A DNA stretch of 64,000 nt from Devosia sp. SL43 (GCF_021729885.1 NZ_CP063401.1:2046001-2110000), one strand, 5' to 3'. Shown: positions 17,791-26,543, counted from the stretch's first letter. Translations and numbers: made by a program. The notes: generated by a model not told the origin, from the letters alone.

Positions 17791-20247
17791 ATGCCTGCGC
17801 CCCTGCCACCGCTACCAATTGATGACGCGCTGCCCGCCTTGCGGTCTGCGCTCGACGCGAGGCCGTACGCCGTGCTCGTCGCGCCACCCGGCGCCGGCAA
17901 GACCACCCGCGTGCCCCTGGCGCTGCTCGATGCCCCCTGGCGTGATGACGGCTGCATCATCATGCTCGAACCCCGCCGCCTCGCCGCCCGTGCTGCCGCC
18001 AGCCAGATGGCGCACTTGCTCGGCGAAGATGTCGGTCAGACCGTCGGCTATCGCGTACGCATGGATTCGCGCATCAGCGCCAGAACCCGCATCGAGATCG
18101 TCACCGAGGGTGTCTACACCCGCATGCTGCTCGACGATCCCGAACTCACTGATATCGCCGCCGTGCTGTTCGACGAATTCCACGAGCGCAGCCTCGACGG
18201 CGATCTGGGCCTTGCCCTCACCCTCGACGCATCCGCTCTGCGACCGGATCTCCGCGTCCTTGTCATGTCCGCCACCATCGACGGCGCCCGAGTCGCCCAC
18301 CTGCTGGGCGATGCCCCGGTCATCGAGAGCCTTGGACGCGCCTTCCCCGTCGATACCATCCATCGCGAGCCCGACCCGCTCAAGCGCCTCGAGGACCAAG
18401 TGACATCGGCCGTCCTCGAAGCCCTGCGCGAGCACGACGGCTCCGCCCTGGTCTTTCTGCCGGGCCAGGGCGAGATCACCCGCGTCGCCGAGCGTCTGTC
18501 CGGCCGCGTCCCGGCCGACACCGATATCGCGCCGCTCTACGGCCAACTCACGCCAGTTGAGCAGGACCGCGCCATCCGCCCCGCCGAACCCGGCCGCCGC
18601 AAGGTCGTCCTGGCCACCTCGATCGCCGAAACCTCGCTCACCATCGACGGCGTCCGCATCGTCATCGACGCTGGCTTCCGCCGCGTTCCCGTCTACGAGC
18701 CCGGCACCGGCCTCACCACGCTGCAAACCCGCCGTGTTTCCCGCGCCGGCGCCGATCAGCGTCGCGGCCGCGCCGGCCGCACCAGTCCCGGCGTCGCCAT
18801 CCGCCTATGGAACCAGGGCCAGACATCGGCGCTCGACCCCTTCGACACACCCGAAATCCTTGGTGCCGACCTCGCCAACCTCGTGCTCGATCTCGCCAGT
18901 TGGGGCGTCACCGATCCCGCTGCGCTGCCTTTCCTCGATCCGCCACCGGCCCCAGCCTGGTCGGAGGCTATCGCCCTGCTGCAGCGCCTCGACGCCATCG
19001 ACTCCGCCGGCCATCTCACGCTTGATGGCAAGGCCCTAGCCCGCTTGCCGCTGCATCCGCGCCTCGCCCACATGGTCGTCGCCGCGGCGGCGGAAGACGA
19101 TGCTCTGACGGCCGCCGAACTCGCCGTTCTCATCGGCGAACGCGGCCTGGGCGGCGACGGCACCGACCTCGCGCACCGCCTCGACCGTTTCCGCCGCGAC
19201 CATTCCAGACGCGCCGAAGACGCCCGCGCTTTGGCCCGTCGATGGGCCAAGCTGGCCGGCGGCGGTACCGGCGGCAACCTGCCCATCGGCCACCACCTCG
19301 CCCGTGCCTATCCCGATCGCATCGCCCAGGCCGCCGGACCGCGTGGAAAATTCCGCCTCGCCAATGGCCGCCAGGCCAGCCTCGACGAAACCGACGCGCT
19401 GGCGTCGCAACCCTTCCTCGTGGTGTCAGACAGCACTGGCGCTGCCGCTACCGCCCGCATCCGTGGTGCCGCCGCGCTTGATCGCGCCGATCTCGAAGCC
19501 TTGTTTGCCGACCGCATCGTCAGTGAAACCCTCCTCGCCTTCGACGAGCCCTCGGCCAGCGTCCGCGCCCGCCGCATCCGTCGCCTCGATGCTCTGCGCC
19601 TCGCCGATGAGCCGGTGACCGTGGAAGACGCAGCGGACGCGGCCCATCTGCTGGCGCAAGCTGCGGCCCGCCGTGGCATCGACCTCCTGCCCTGGAGCCG
19701 CGAACAGAAAGCCTGGCGCGCCCGCGCCAATTTCCTGCGCACCACCCTGGGCGATGACTGGCCCGACCTCACCACCGAGGCGCTCGTCCCCTCGGTGGCC
19801 GACTGGCTCGCTCCAGCCCTGTTTGGTCTGACCAAGCTGTCCGAAATTTCAGGCGAACACCTGCGCACGGCGCTCGACATGCTGCTGCCCTATCAGCGCC
19901 GCCAGGATATCGAGGCCGTGCTGCCCAGCCATTTCACCGCGCCAACAGGCAATGCCGTCCCCATCGACTATTCTGCCGAAGGCGGACCCGCCATCGAAAT
20001 CCGCGTGCAGGAACTGTTCGGCCTGACCCGCCACCCGACCATCGCCCATGGCCGCATCCGCCTGCTGCTGGTGCTGCTCTCCCCCGCCCATCGCCCCATC
20101 CAGACCACCCGCGATCTCGTCGGCTTCTGGAACGGTTCCTGGGCCGATGTCGCCAAGGACCTCAAGGGCCGCTACCCCCGCCACCCCTGGCCGGACGAAC
20201 CGGCGAAAGCAGCGCCGACGGCGAGAGCGAAGCCGCGGGGGACGTAG
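17791..20247 (+). CDS. hrpB: ATP-dependent helicase HrpB
   Basis: An 818-residue DExH-box helicase. Motif I is APPGAGKTTRVPLALLDAPW (about residues 31-50), motif II is LFDEFHERSLD, motif III MSATIDG, and motif VI QRRGRAGRTSPG. The HrpB-specific C-terminal region (PYQRRQDIEAVLPSHFTAPTG) is present, and the length matches the usual ~820 residues. The cellular role of HrpB is poorly defined; it is related to RNA helicases of the HrpA group. The ribosome site of the ATG at 17791 is weak. Followed by a repeat element rather than another gene. Confidence 0.94.
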   Translation: MPAPLPPLPIDDALPALRSALDARPYAVLVAPPGAGKTTRVPLALLDAPWRDDGCIIMLEPRRLAARAAASQMAHLLGEDVGQTVGYRVRMDSRISARTRIEIVTEGVYTRMLLDDPELTDIAAVLFDEFHERSLDGDLGLALTLDASALRPDLRVLVMSATIDGARVAHLLGDAPVIESLGRAFPVDTIHREPDPLKRLEDQVTSAVLEALREHDGSALVFLPGQGEITRVAERLSGRVPADTDIAPLYGQLTPVEQDRAIRPAEPGRRKVVLATSIAETSLTIDGVRIVIDAGFRRVPVYEPGTGLTTLQTRRVSRAGADQRRGRAGRTSPGVAIRLWNQGQTSALDPFDTPEILGADLANLVLDLASWGVTDPAALPFLDPPPAPAWSEAIALLQRLDAIDSAGHLTLDGKALARLPLHPRLAHMVVAAAAEDDALTAAELAVLIGERGLGGDGTDLAHRLDRFRRDHSRRAEDARALARRWAKLAGGGTGGNLPIGHHLARAYPDRIAQAAGPRGKFRLANGRQASLDETDALASQPFLVVSDSTGAAATARIRGAAALDRADLEALFADRIVSETLLAFDEPSASVRARRIRRLDALRLADEPVTVEDAADAAHLLAQAAARRGIDLLPWSREQKAWRARANFLRTTLGDDWPDLTTEALVPSVADWLAPALFGLTKLSEISGEHLRTALDMLLPYQRRQDIEAVLPSHFTAPTGNAVPIDYSAEGGPAIEIRVQELFGLTRHPTIAHGRIRLLLVLLSPAHRPIQTTRDLVGFWNGSWADVAKDLKGRYPRHPWPDEPAKAAPTARAKPRGT

Positions 20248-20253
20248 TGCAAT

Positions 20254-20375
20254 GCCCTCGTGGTTCGAGGGTCGCTGCGCTCCCGCCTCACCATGAAGAG
20301 GCTACTCTAGGCTCCGTGTTCCAGCAGCCCTCATGGTGAGGTGCGAGTTCTTCACGAGCCTCGAACCACGAGGGC
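20254..20375. repeat. nested palindromic repeat (CCTCGTGGTTCGAGG family)
   Basis: Outer arms gccctcgtggttcgagg (20254-20270) and its complement (20359-20375) enclose a second pair, cctcaccatga and tcatggtgagg. The whole folds as one long interrupted hairpin. A half copy lies at 25164-25207. No coding potential is visible in it. Confidence 0.75.
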
Positions 20376-20403
20376 GTGGCACGATGGTCTAGACTAACGC
20401 TCA

Positions 20404-20433
20404 ACAAAAAGGCCCCGGATCGCTCCGGGGCCT
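20404..20433 (-). terminator. rho-independent terminator of msrB
   Basis: On the minus strand ggccccgg-agcgat-ccggggcc is followed by TTTTTG: a perfect 8-bp GC stem with a T-run, 18 bp after the msrB stop. Confidence 0.92.
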
Positions 20434-20450
20434 CCATCATTTCCTGCCGC

Positions 20451-20855
20451 CTACGCAGCGGGCGAAAAATTCAGCGCCACGCCATTGATGCAGTAGCGCA
20501 GTCCCGTCGGCGGCGGACCGTCAGGGAACACATGCCCCAGATGGCTGCCACACGTTGCGCAATGCACCTCGGTCCGCACCATGCCGTAGCTCTTGTCCGT
20601 GGTCGTCTCAGTCGAGCCGGGCACTGGATCGTTGAAGCTCGGCCAGCCGGTACCGCTCTCGAATTTCAGCTTGGATTCAAACAGCGGCTGATCGCAGCCA
20701 GCGCAGGAAAACGTCCCGGCCCGCTTCTCATAGAGCAGCGCACACGATCCCGGGCGTTCCGTGCCGTGGTTGCGCATCACCTGATACTGCTCGGGCGTCA
20801 GCCTGGCGCGCCATTCGGCATCGGTATGGGTAATTTTGAATGCATGGGTGTCCAT
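20451..20855 (-). CDS. msrB: peptide-methionine (R)-S-oxide reductase MsrB
   Basis: A 134-residue repair enzyme that reduces the R epimer of methionine sulfoxide in proteins. The start ATG at 20855 follows AAGGAG. Two zinc-binding CxxC pairs (CAGC and CATC), the GTGWPSF substrate loop and the catalytic cysteine in RYCIN are all present; the resolving partner region also fits. It has no signal peptide, so it acts in the cytoplasm. It is a single-gene unit closed by the terminator at 20404-20433. Confidence 0.95.
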   Translation of the reverse strand: MDTHAFKITHTDAEWRARLTPEQYQVMRNHGTERPGSCALLYEKRAGTFSCAGCDQPLFESKLKFESGTGWPSFNDPVPGSTETTTDKSYGMVRTEVHCATCGSHLGHVFPDGPPPTGLRYCINGVALNFSPAA

Positions 20856-20966
20856 GTTGTCACTCCTTTGTCGCACTTCTATTCGCATGGAATATAGGAT
20901 GAGTTACACCCCGCCCATAGCGCCCGCTGCATCACTTCGCGCTGTTGCCTGCCAAAGGCCATTGCC

Positions 20967-21581
20967 ATGACCATCGTCACCTCCATCGAGCAACTCGAAG
21001 CGCTTTACAGCCCTGCCCCAGTCGCCGCCTCCACCGTCAAGGTGGCCCACCGCATGACGCCGCAATATCGCCGCCTCATCGAAGCCAGCCCCTTCGCCGC
21101 GCTGGCCACGGTCGGCCCCGAGGGCATCGACTGCTCCCCACGCGGCGACCAAGCCGGCTTTGTCCGCATCCACGACGACACGACGCTGATGATGCCCGAC
21201 CGGCGGGGCAATAATCGCATCGATTCGCTGCGCAACATCGTGCGCGATCCACGCGTCGCCTTCCTGTTCCTGTTGCCCGGCAGCGGCACCACCATCCGCG
21301 CCAATGGCCGCGCCCATCTCAGCATCGATCCGGACCTGCTGGCCAGTTTCGAAGTCGAGGGCAAGGCGCCGCGATCGGTCATCGTCATGCAGATCGACGA
21401 GCTCTATTTCCAGTGCGCCCGCGCCATCGTCCGCTCCGAACTCTGGAATCCCGAGCGTCACCCCGATCCGAAATCCCTGCCCACGCCCGGCGAAATCCTG
21501 GCCAGCATGACCGAAAACCAGGTCGGTGGCGAAGCCTATGACAAGGCCTGGCCGGAGCGCGCCAAACAGACCATGTGGTGA
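20967..21581 (+). CDS. pyridoxamine 5'-phosphate oxidase family FMN protein (MSMEG_1061-like)
   Basis: A 204-residue split-barrel flavoprotein. The pattern ASPFAALATVGPEGIDCSPRGD, then DRRGNNRIDSLRNI and a C-terminal YFQCARAIVRSELW, is that of the MSMEG_1061 subgroup of PPOX proteins, which bind FMN or F420. No substrate is established for the group. The start ATG at 20967 has no strong ribosome site but matches the family N-terminus. It is divergent from msrB, with 111 bp between them, and possibly both deal with oxidative stress; that link is only positional. Confidence 0.85.
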   Translation: MTIVTSIEQLEALYSPAPVAASTVKVAHRMTPQYRRLIEASPFAALATVGPEGIDCSPRGDQAGFVRIHDDTTLMMPDRRGNNRIDSLRNIVRDPRVAFLFLLPGSGTTIRANGRAHLSIDPDLLASFEVEGKAPRSVIVMQIDELYFQCARAIVRSELWNPERHPDPKSLPTPGEILASMTENQVGGEAYDKAWPERAKQTMW

Positions 21582-21653
21582 CATCTGCCAATCGGCATTG
21601 TCACCGGTTGGTCATTTCGCTCCATTACGGGTGCGTGTGTTCGTGAGGCGGAA

Positions 21654-22469
21654 ATGACCCTGAAATTCGTCGTGATGAGTGATCTGCATCTGGTGCCGCC
21701 GGGCAAGGCATCGATGACGCTCGATACAGGCGCGCGGCTGGAACAGGCGGTGGACGCCGTGATTGCGCGGTACGGCGACGCCGATTTCTGCATTCTGAAC
21801 GGCGACCTGGCCGATCATGGCCAGCCGGCCGCCTATGAACGGCTCACGACCATCATCGCCCGCCTGCCCATCCCGGTGCATATGACGCTGGGCAATCACG
21901 ACCATCGCCCCGCCTTCCTTGATATCTTCGGGGCCGATTATGCCAACGCCACCACCGGCAAGGTCGACAAGGTCATCGATGCCAAAGGTTACCGTATCAT
22001 CGTGCTCGATTCCTCTGAACCTGGCCGCGCCGATGGCGTGCTCGAACAGGTCCAGATCGATTGGCTGCGCGCCCGCCTCGCCGAAGCCGCAGACCGGCCA
22101 GTCGTGGTCGTGCTGCACCACAATGCCAACGCGCTCCACATCCGTTCCGATGTCATCCGCCTGCTTGAGCCCGATGCGCTGATCGCGGCGCTCAAGACGC
22201 ACAAGGATATCCGCCAGGTGATTGCCGGCCACGTCCACATTACCTCGACCGCGAGCTGGCACGGTCTGCCCTTCACCACCCTGGCCGGTGGGCACTATTC
22301 GGCCAGCTTCAACGTCGACCAACCCGATGTGCCCGTCCGCCGCATCGATGGTCCTGGCCAGATGGCCGTGGTCGTCGGCACGCCCGACCGCACTACGGTT
22401 CTGTTCGACGACTTTATCGATGGCAACAAGACCATCGCCATTGTCGGCGGACCAATGGTGCGGAAATAG
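21654..22469 (+). CDS. calcineurin-like metallophosphoesterase, copy 1
   Basis: A 271-residue dinuclear-metal phosphoesterase of the CpdA/class III cyclic-nucleotide phosphodiesterase type. Metal ligands appear in order: DLH (residues 10-12), NGDLAD near 50, GNHDHRP near 80, LHHNAN near 155 and GHVHITS near 193. Substrates for such enzymes include cAMP and glycerophosphodiesters; which applies here is unknown. The next gene is a close paralogue 11 bp downstream, so both are probably in one transcript. Copy 1 has a longer C-terminus than copy 2. Confidence 0.88.
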   Translation: MTLKFVVMSDLHLVPPGKASMTLDTGARLEQAVDAVIARYGDADFCILNGDLADHGQPAAYERLTTIIARLPIPVHMTLGNHDHRPAFLDIFGADYANATTGKVDKVIDAKGYRIIVLDSSEPGRADGVLEQVQIDWLRARLAEAADRPVVVVLHHNANALHIRSDVIRLLEPDALIAALKTHKDIRQVIAGHVHITSTASWHGLPFTTLAGGHYSASFNVDQPDVPVRRIDGPGQMAVVVGTPDRTTVLFDDFIDGNKTIAIVGGPMVRK

Positions 22470-22480
22470 GAAGTCTCCAT

Positions 22481-23260
22481 ATGACCCTGAAATTTGTCGT
22501 GATGAGCGACCTGCATGTGATGCCGCAAGGCAAGCTGTCGATGACGCTCGATACCGGCGCCCGTCTCGAACAGGCCGTCGATGCCGTCATTGCCCGCTAT
22601 AGCGGCGTCGATTTCTGCGTGCTGGCGGGCGACCTGGCCGATCTCGGCGAGCCTGCTGCCTACGAGCGGCTCCAGGCAATCATCGCTCGCCTGCCCATTC
22701 CGGTGCATATCACCCTGGGCAACCACGACGATCGCCCATCCTTCCTCGAAGTCTTCGGCACCGGCTCCATTGCCGAGACCGGCAAGGTCGACAAGGTCAT
22801 CGACAGCAAGGGCCACCGCATCATCCTGCTCGATTCGTCCGAACCGGGTCGCGTCGATGGCGTGCTGACGCCGACGCAGGTCGACTGGCTCAAGGCCCGT
22901 CTTGCCGAGGCAATGGACCGGCCGGTCATCGTCATCCTCCACCACAATGCCAATGCGCTGCATATCGAATCCGACGACATCCGCATCATCGATGCCGATC
23001 CTTTCGTCGCCACCCTCAAGACCCATCCCTACATCCGCCAGGTCATTGCTGGCCATGTCCATCTGACTTCGACGGCCACCTGGCGCGGCCTGCCCTTCAC
23101 CACCCTGGCAGGCGGCCACTATTCCTGCACAGTCGACCAACCCCACATCCCCATGCGCCGCCTCACCGGCCCCGGCCAGATGGCCTTCGTCATCAGCGAC
23201 GACGACGGCACCACCGTGCTGTTCGACGACTTCATCGACGGCAACGCCGAGATTTTCTAG
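22481..23260 (+). CDS. calcineurin-like metallophosphoesterase, copy 2
   Basis: A 259-residue paralogue of the preceding protein, with the same start MTLKFVVMSDLH and more than two-thirds identity by eye over the aligned length. All metal-binding motifs are kept (DLH, AGDLAD, GNHDDRP, LHHNAN, GHVHLTS). Differences cluster around residues 41-49, 94-100 and the C-terminus, which may alter substrate choice. The ATG at 22481 has AGGAAG upstream. It arose by tandem duplication; which copy is ancestral cannot be told from the window. Confidence 0.88.
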   Translation: MTLKFVVMSDLHVMPQGKLSMTLDTGARLEQAVDAVIARYSGVDFCVLAGDLADLGEPAAYERLQAIIARLPIPVHITLGNHDDRPSFLEVFGTGSIAETGKVDKVIDSKGHRIILLDSSEPGRVDGVLTPTQVDWLKARLAEAMDRPVIVILHHNANALHIESDDIRIIDADPFVATLKTHPYIRQVIAGHVHLTSTATWRGLPFTTLAGGHYSCTVDQPHIPMRRLTGPGQMAFVISDDDGTTVLFDDFIDGNAEIF

Positions 23261-23287
23261 ATTGAGCGCCCGATTTCACAGTCGGGC

Positions 23288-23407
23288 TTTTCTCGTCAGG
23301 CCGAGTCGAAAACGGTGGTCGGCGAGAACCGGAGCGGATCGTACTCAACGTACGTGAGCACCGGAAGCGCAGACGATTGCCGTTTGCAGGCCGGCATCAC
23401 GAGAAAG
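23288..23407. repeat. long-hairpin dispersed element, copy A
   Basis: This 120-bp segment carries the blocks ccgagtcgaaaa, gagaaccggagcgg, cgtac...gtacgtgagcaccgg and tttgcaggccggc, repeated at 28161-28300. It folds as a long interrupted hairpin: outer arms tttctcgt/acgagaaa, a middle stem aaacgg/ccgttt, and a central cgtac/gtacg loop. In copy B the middle stem is aaatgg/ccattt, a compensatory change. It lies between the second phosphoesterase and the tRNA genes. It could be a mobile palindromic element or a structured RNA. Confidence 0.7.
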
Positions 23408-23411
23408 GGAA

Positions 23412-23486
23412 TGGTGGGAGTAACAAGGATTGAACTTGTGACCCTTCGCGTGTGAAGCGAATGCTCTCCCGCTGAGCTATACTCCC
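23412..23486 (-). tRNA. tRNA-Val (CAC)
   Basis: A 75-nt cloverleaf with encoded CCA. The acceptor stem GGGAGTA/TACTCCC is intact, the D-arm is AGCTCAGCGGGAGAGC, and the anticodon loop TTCACAC within the TTCGC/GCGAA stem gives anticodon CAC, decoding GUG. The T-arm contains GTTCAATCC. It follows the other tRNA-Val by 26 bp and is likely co-transcribed with it. Confidence 0.97.
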
Positions 23487-23512
23487 ATCGCCAGAGGCGA
23501 AAAGTAGAGAGA

Positions 23513-23587
23513 TGGTGGGCGTAACAAGGATCGAACTTGTGACCCCCTCGATGTCAACGAGGTGCTCTCCCGCTGAGCTATACGCCC
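23513..23587 (-). tRNA. tRNA-Val (GAC)
   Basis: A 75-nt cloverleaf with encoded CCA. The acceptor stem is GGGCGTA/TACGCCC and the anticodon loop TTGACAT within the CCTCG/CGAGG stem gives anticodon GAC, decoding GUC and GUU. It has the same D- and T-arm framework as the adjacent tRNA-Val (CAC), so the two are old duplicates that now read different valine codons. Confidence 0.97.
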
Positions 23588-23631
23588 ATCTCTCCGGGAT
23601 GGAAGAACCGCTAGGTCCGTCCAGTGGCGCG

Positions 23632-23662
23632 GATAGACCATAAAACTTGACCGGGGGTCAAG
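23632..23662 (-). promoter_or_regulatory. possible promoter of the tRNA-Val pair
   Basis: On the minus strand TTGACC (23661-23656) lies 17-19 bp before TCTATCC. The -35 is embedded in the perfect dyad CTTGACC-CCC-GGTCAAG (23646-23662). The -10 is poor, so this is tentative. Confidence 0.35.
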
Positions 23663-23695
23663 GGGTCATCAGCGCTTTGTGGATAGTGATATGCG

Positions 23696-24055
23696 TCAGG
23701 CAGCCAGCAGCCGCTCGACCTCATTGACGAGGTCCTTGAGATGAAACGGCTTGCTCAGCACCGACGCATCCTTGGGCGCGTCGCTGTCGGGGTTCAGCGC
23801 CACGGCAGCAAAGCCGGTGATGAACATGACCTTGAGGTCCGGATCGAGTTCGGTGGCGCGGCGCGCCAGTTCGATCCCGTCCATCTCGGGCATGACGATA
23901 TCGCTCAGCAGCAGCGAGAAGGGCTCCTCGCGCAGGCGCTCATAGGCCGAAAGCCCATTGTCGAACGACACCACTTCATAGCCGGCATTCTTGAGCGCGC
24001 GCGTCAGGAACTGGCGCATGTCGTTATCGTCTTCCGCGAGCAGAATTCGCTTCAT
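23696..24055 (-). CDS. cpdR: CpdR response regulator (single receiver domain)
   Basis: A 119-residue stand-alone receiver. Acidic pocket AEDDND, phosphorylated Asp52 in LSDIVMPEMDG, and the lysine in VLSKPFH are present. The full sequence closely follows CpdR (MKRILLAEDDND..., ITGFAAVALNPD), which in Caulobacter controls ClpXP localisation and timed proteolysis when unphosphorylated. The ATG at 24055 is used; longer upstream frames lack similarity. GGAGA precedes it. A divergent N-formylglutamate amidohydrolase next door is a recurring neighbour of cpdR in related bacteria, as I recall it. The CckA/ChpT phosphorelay is not in this window. Confidence 0.93.
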   Translation of the reverse strand: MKRILLAEDDNDMRQFLTRALKNAGYEVVSFDNGLSAYERLREEPFSLLLSDIVMPEMDGIELARRATELDPDLKVMFITGFAAVALNPDSDAPKDASVLSKPFHLKDLVNEVERLLAA

Positions 24056-24248
24056 GGTGTCTCCGGCCGTCCTGGCGTGTGAGTCGCACTGTAGCCTGTG
24101 ATGTTTAAGGCAAGTTTGCGCTCCTGCAAACGCCGGGTAATTCCTCCCAACAAAATTGCGACAATCTGGACAAGCTGCTTGCAAAGGACGACACTGATTG
24201 CACAAATCACTGCGATGCCGCCAACAGGCGTCGATTTGGGGAGGCAGC

Positions 24249-25148
24249 GTGCGGTCCGACTATTGGGATCAGCCGGCATTCGAGACTATCCGGCCCCGCC
24301 GGCTGGTGGCGCCGGTCGTGTTCAACTCCGCCCATTCCGGCCGTGTCTATCCCGAGCGCTTTCTGGCCATGACCCGGCTCGACCATCTTTCCGTCCGACA
24401 GTCCGAGGACGCCTGGGTCGACGAACTCTTCGCCCGCGCCCCCCATCTGGGCGCCCCCATGCTGCGCGCGCATTTCCCCCGCGCCTATCTCGACGTCAAC
24501 CGGGAGCCCTGGGAACTCGACCCGACCATGTTCGTCGAGCCGCTCTCCGATCGGTTCAACACCACCTCGCCGCGCGTTGCCGCTGGCCTCGGCACGCTCG
24601 CCCGCGTCGTTGCCGAAAACAAGCCGATCTATCGCGACCGCCTCACGCTCGACGATGCCCGCATGCGCATCGAGGGCATCTACCACCCCTATCATGCCGC
24701 CCTGCAGAAGCTGCTCGGCGAGGCCATGGCCGCTTATGGCGTGGCCCTGCTGATCGACTGCCACTCGATGCCCCGCATCAGTCGCACGGGCGACAAGGCG
24801 GCGCCCGATATCGTGCTCGGCGACCGCTACGGCACCACCTGCGCGCCGGGCCTCGTCGATCTGGTCGAAACCATTTTCGTCTCCGCCGGCCTGCGCGTCG
24901 CCCGCAACCGCCCCTATGCCGGAGGCTTTGCCACACGCAGCTACGGCCGCCCGCAGCATGGCGTCCATGCCCTCCAGATCGAGATCAGCCGCCACCTCTA
25001 CATGAACGAGGTGACCCTGGCCAAACACGAGGGCTTCGACGCGGTCCGATCCGTCATCGACCGCCTGATCTTCGCCCTGATCGGCCTGGACCTCGTCTCG
25101 CTGGCCAGCAATCTGCCCAGTGCATCGGAAAAAGCTGCGGCGGAGTAG
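24249..25148 (+). CDS. N-formylglutamate amidohydrolase
   Basis: A 299-residue zinc-dependent amidohydrolase of the HutG-like family, which releases formate and glutamate from N-formylglutamate in histidine breakdown. The conserved signature VVFNSAHSGRVYPERFL is near residue 25, EDAWVDELF near 50, and LLIDCHSMP near 160. I place the start at GTG 24249, four bases after GGGGAGG; an upstream TTG at 24198 adds 17 residues without similarity. No hut operon is present, so the physiological substrate may differ. Confidence 0.88.
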   Translation: MRSDYWDQPAFETIRPRRLVAPVVFNSAHSGRVYPERFLAMTRLDHLSVRQSEDAWVDELFARAPHLGAPMLRAHFPRAYLDVNREPWELDPTMFVEPLSDRFNTTSPRVAAGLGTLARVVAENKPIYRDRLTLDDARMRIEGIYHPYHAALQKLLGEAMAAYGVALLIDCHSMPRISRTGDKAAPDIVLGDRYGTTCAPGLVDLVETIFVSAGLRVARNRPYAGGFATRSYGRPQHGVHALQIEISRHLYMNEVTLAKHEGFDAVRSVIDRLIFALIGLDLVSLASNLPSASEKAAAE

Positions 25149-25163
25149 TCAACCGCCCATCGT

Positions 25164-25207
25164 TTCAGTAGACGTCATGGTAAGCCTGTCGAACCACGAG
25201 GTCGTGG
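25164..25207. repeat. half copy of the CCTCGTGGTTCGAGG repeat
   Basis: tcatggtaagcctgtcgaac followed by cacgaggtcgtggca corresponds to the right half of the repeat at 20254-20375, with changes and no left arm. Confidence 0.55.
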
Positions 25208-25237
25208 CAAGGTGTTGGCCCTTCATGCGACCGCCCC

Positions 25238-26023
25238 ATGACCCTCGATCTCGCCAAAATCGAAGCCACCCTGCTTGCCGCCGCCGATGCTGCGGCCACG
25301 CGCACCCTGCCGCTGTTCCGCACCACACTCGACATCGACAACAAGTATCAGGTCGGCTTCGACCCGGTGACCGAGGCCGATCGCAGCGCCGAGACCGCCA
25401 TCCGCGCCGTCATATCCGAGGCCTTCCCCGACCACGCCATCATCGGCGAGGAATGGGGCTCGGAAGGCGACAGCGAATACACCTGGATCATCGACCCCGT
25501 CGATGGCACCCGCGCCTTCATCTCCGGCGCCCCGGTCTGGGGCACGCTGATCGGCTTCGCCCAAAACGGCGTCGCCATCGCCGGCCTGATGAGCCAGCCC
25601 TTCATCGGCGAGACCTTCATCGCCGTCCCCGGCCGCTCGACCTATCAGCGTGGCGGCGTCACCACCGCCAACCGCACCAGCGGACAGACCGAATTGGCGC
25701 CGTCAAAGGTGTTCACCACCACGCCAAACCTGTTTCACGGCGAGCATTGGGGAAAGTGGCAAGCCGTCGAAGCCGCCACCCGCCTGCAACGCTTCGGCAT
25801 GGACTGCTACGGCTATGCCCTGCTCGCGGCAGGCCAGGCCGATCTCGTCATCGAACCGCGCCTGCAGACCTACGACATCGCCGCCCTTGTTCCCATCATC
25901 CGTGAAGCCGGCGGCGCCATCGCCTGCTGGGACGGCAGCGAACCGACTGCCGGGGGCAATGTGGTCGCTGCGGCAACGCCGGAACTGCTGAAGAAGGCGC
26001 TGGAGTTGATCGCCACCGCGTGA
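25238..26023 (+). CDS. hisN: histidinol-phosphatase HisN / inositol monophosphatase family
   Basis: A 261-residue magnesium-dependent, lithium-sensitive-type phosphatase. The metal site is visible as GEEWG near residue 70 and IDPVDGTRAFI near 88, with a C-terminal YDIAALVPIIREAGG. The VDGTRAF form with downstream GAPVWGTLIG matches the HisN branch used by actinobacteria and alphaproteobacteria for the histidinol-phosphate step of histidine synthesis. Inositol-phosphate activity remains possible. It starts 89 bp after the amidohydrolase and ends 4 bp from the convergent Lrp gene. Confidence 0.85.
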   Translation: MTLDLAKIEATLLAAADAAATRTLPLFRTTLDIDNKYQVGFDPVTEADRSAETAIRAVISEAFPDHAIIGEEWGSEGDSEYTWIIDPVDGTRAFISGAPVWGTLIGFAQNGVAIAGLMSQPFIGETFIAVPGRSTYQRGGVTTANRTSGQTELAPSKVFTTTPNLFHGEHWGKWQAVEAATRLQRFGMDCYGYALLAAGQADLVIEPRLQTYDIAALVPIIREAGGAIACWDGSEPTAGGNVVAAATPELLKKALELIATA

Positions 26024-26027
26024 GGTG

Positions 26028-26513
26028 TCACGCCCGTAAATCCTTGGTCGAATCCAGCACCACATAGGTGGTGAGGGCATGCACCGTGGGCAGCGTCCCC
26101 AGCACGTCGGTATGGAAGTTCTTGTAAGCGCCAATATCGGCCACTTCAACCCGCAGGATATATTCGATTGTGCCGGTGACGTTGTGGCACTCGCGCACCT
26201 GCGACGCCTGCGCTACGGCGCGCTCAAAGGCCCGCTGCGCCGCCTGGGAATGGTCCGAAAGCCCCACCGCGATATAGGCAATGAAGCCGACGCCGAGCGC
26301 CGTCCGGTTAGTGACAGCGCGATAACCGGTTATCACGCCGGACTTCTCCATCTCCTGCACCCGGCGTAGGCAAGCCGATGGCGACAACCCCACCTTGGTC
26401 GCCAGTGCCAGATTGGTGATCCGTCCATCGCGCTCAAGTTCGGACAATATTTCGTGGTCTTTTGCGTCCATTTCGGTCAGACATTGCTCCAATCTCGCCA
26501 AATTCCCGAACAT
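26028..26513 (-). CDS. Lrp/AsnC family transcriptional regulator
   Basis: About 161 residues from the ATG at 26513; the ATG at 26471 (MDAKDHEILSELERDGRITN) is the alternative and is closer to the usual Lrp N-terminus. The helix-turn-helix is LALATKVGLSPSACLRRVQEM, followed by the RAM/ligand domain with ECHNVTGTIEYILRVEV. It is divergent to a LysE-family exporter, and a perfect 7-bp-arm dyad lies between the two. By analogy with LysG/Lrp-LysE pairs it should activate the exporter when an amino acid accumulates. Confidence 0.9.
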   Translation of the reverse strand: MFGNLARLEQCLTEMDAKDHEILSELERDGRITNLALATKVGLSPSACLRRVQEMEKSGVITGYRAVTNRTALGVGFIAYIAVGLSDHSQAAQRAFERAVAQASQVRECHNVTGTIEYILRVEVADIGAYKNFHTDVLGTLPTVHALTTYVVLDSTKDLRA

Positions 26514-26522
26514 TGATGGCAC

Positions 26523-26543
26523 ATTGCGCCATACATGCGCAAT
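26523..26543. promoter_or_regulatory. probable Lrp operator
   Basis: ATTGCGC (26523-26529) and GCGCAAT (26537-26543) form a perfect dyad with a 7-nt spacer, between the Lrp-type gene and the LysE exporter. Confidence 0.55.

Noticed and set aside
23412-23587. tRNA-Val pair as an integration site for a mobile element
   Set aside because: No integrase, no repeated tRNA 3' end and ordinary genes on both sides; the two genes are simply tandem isoacceptors.
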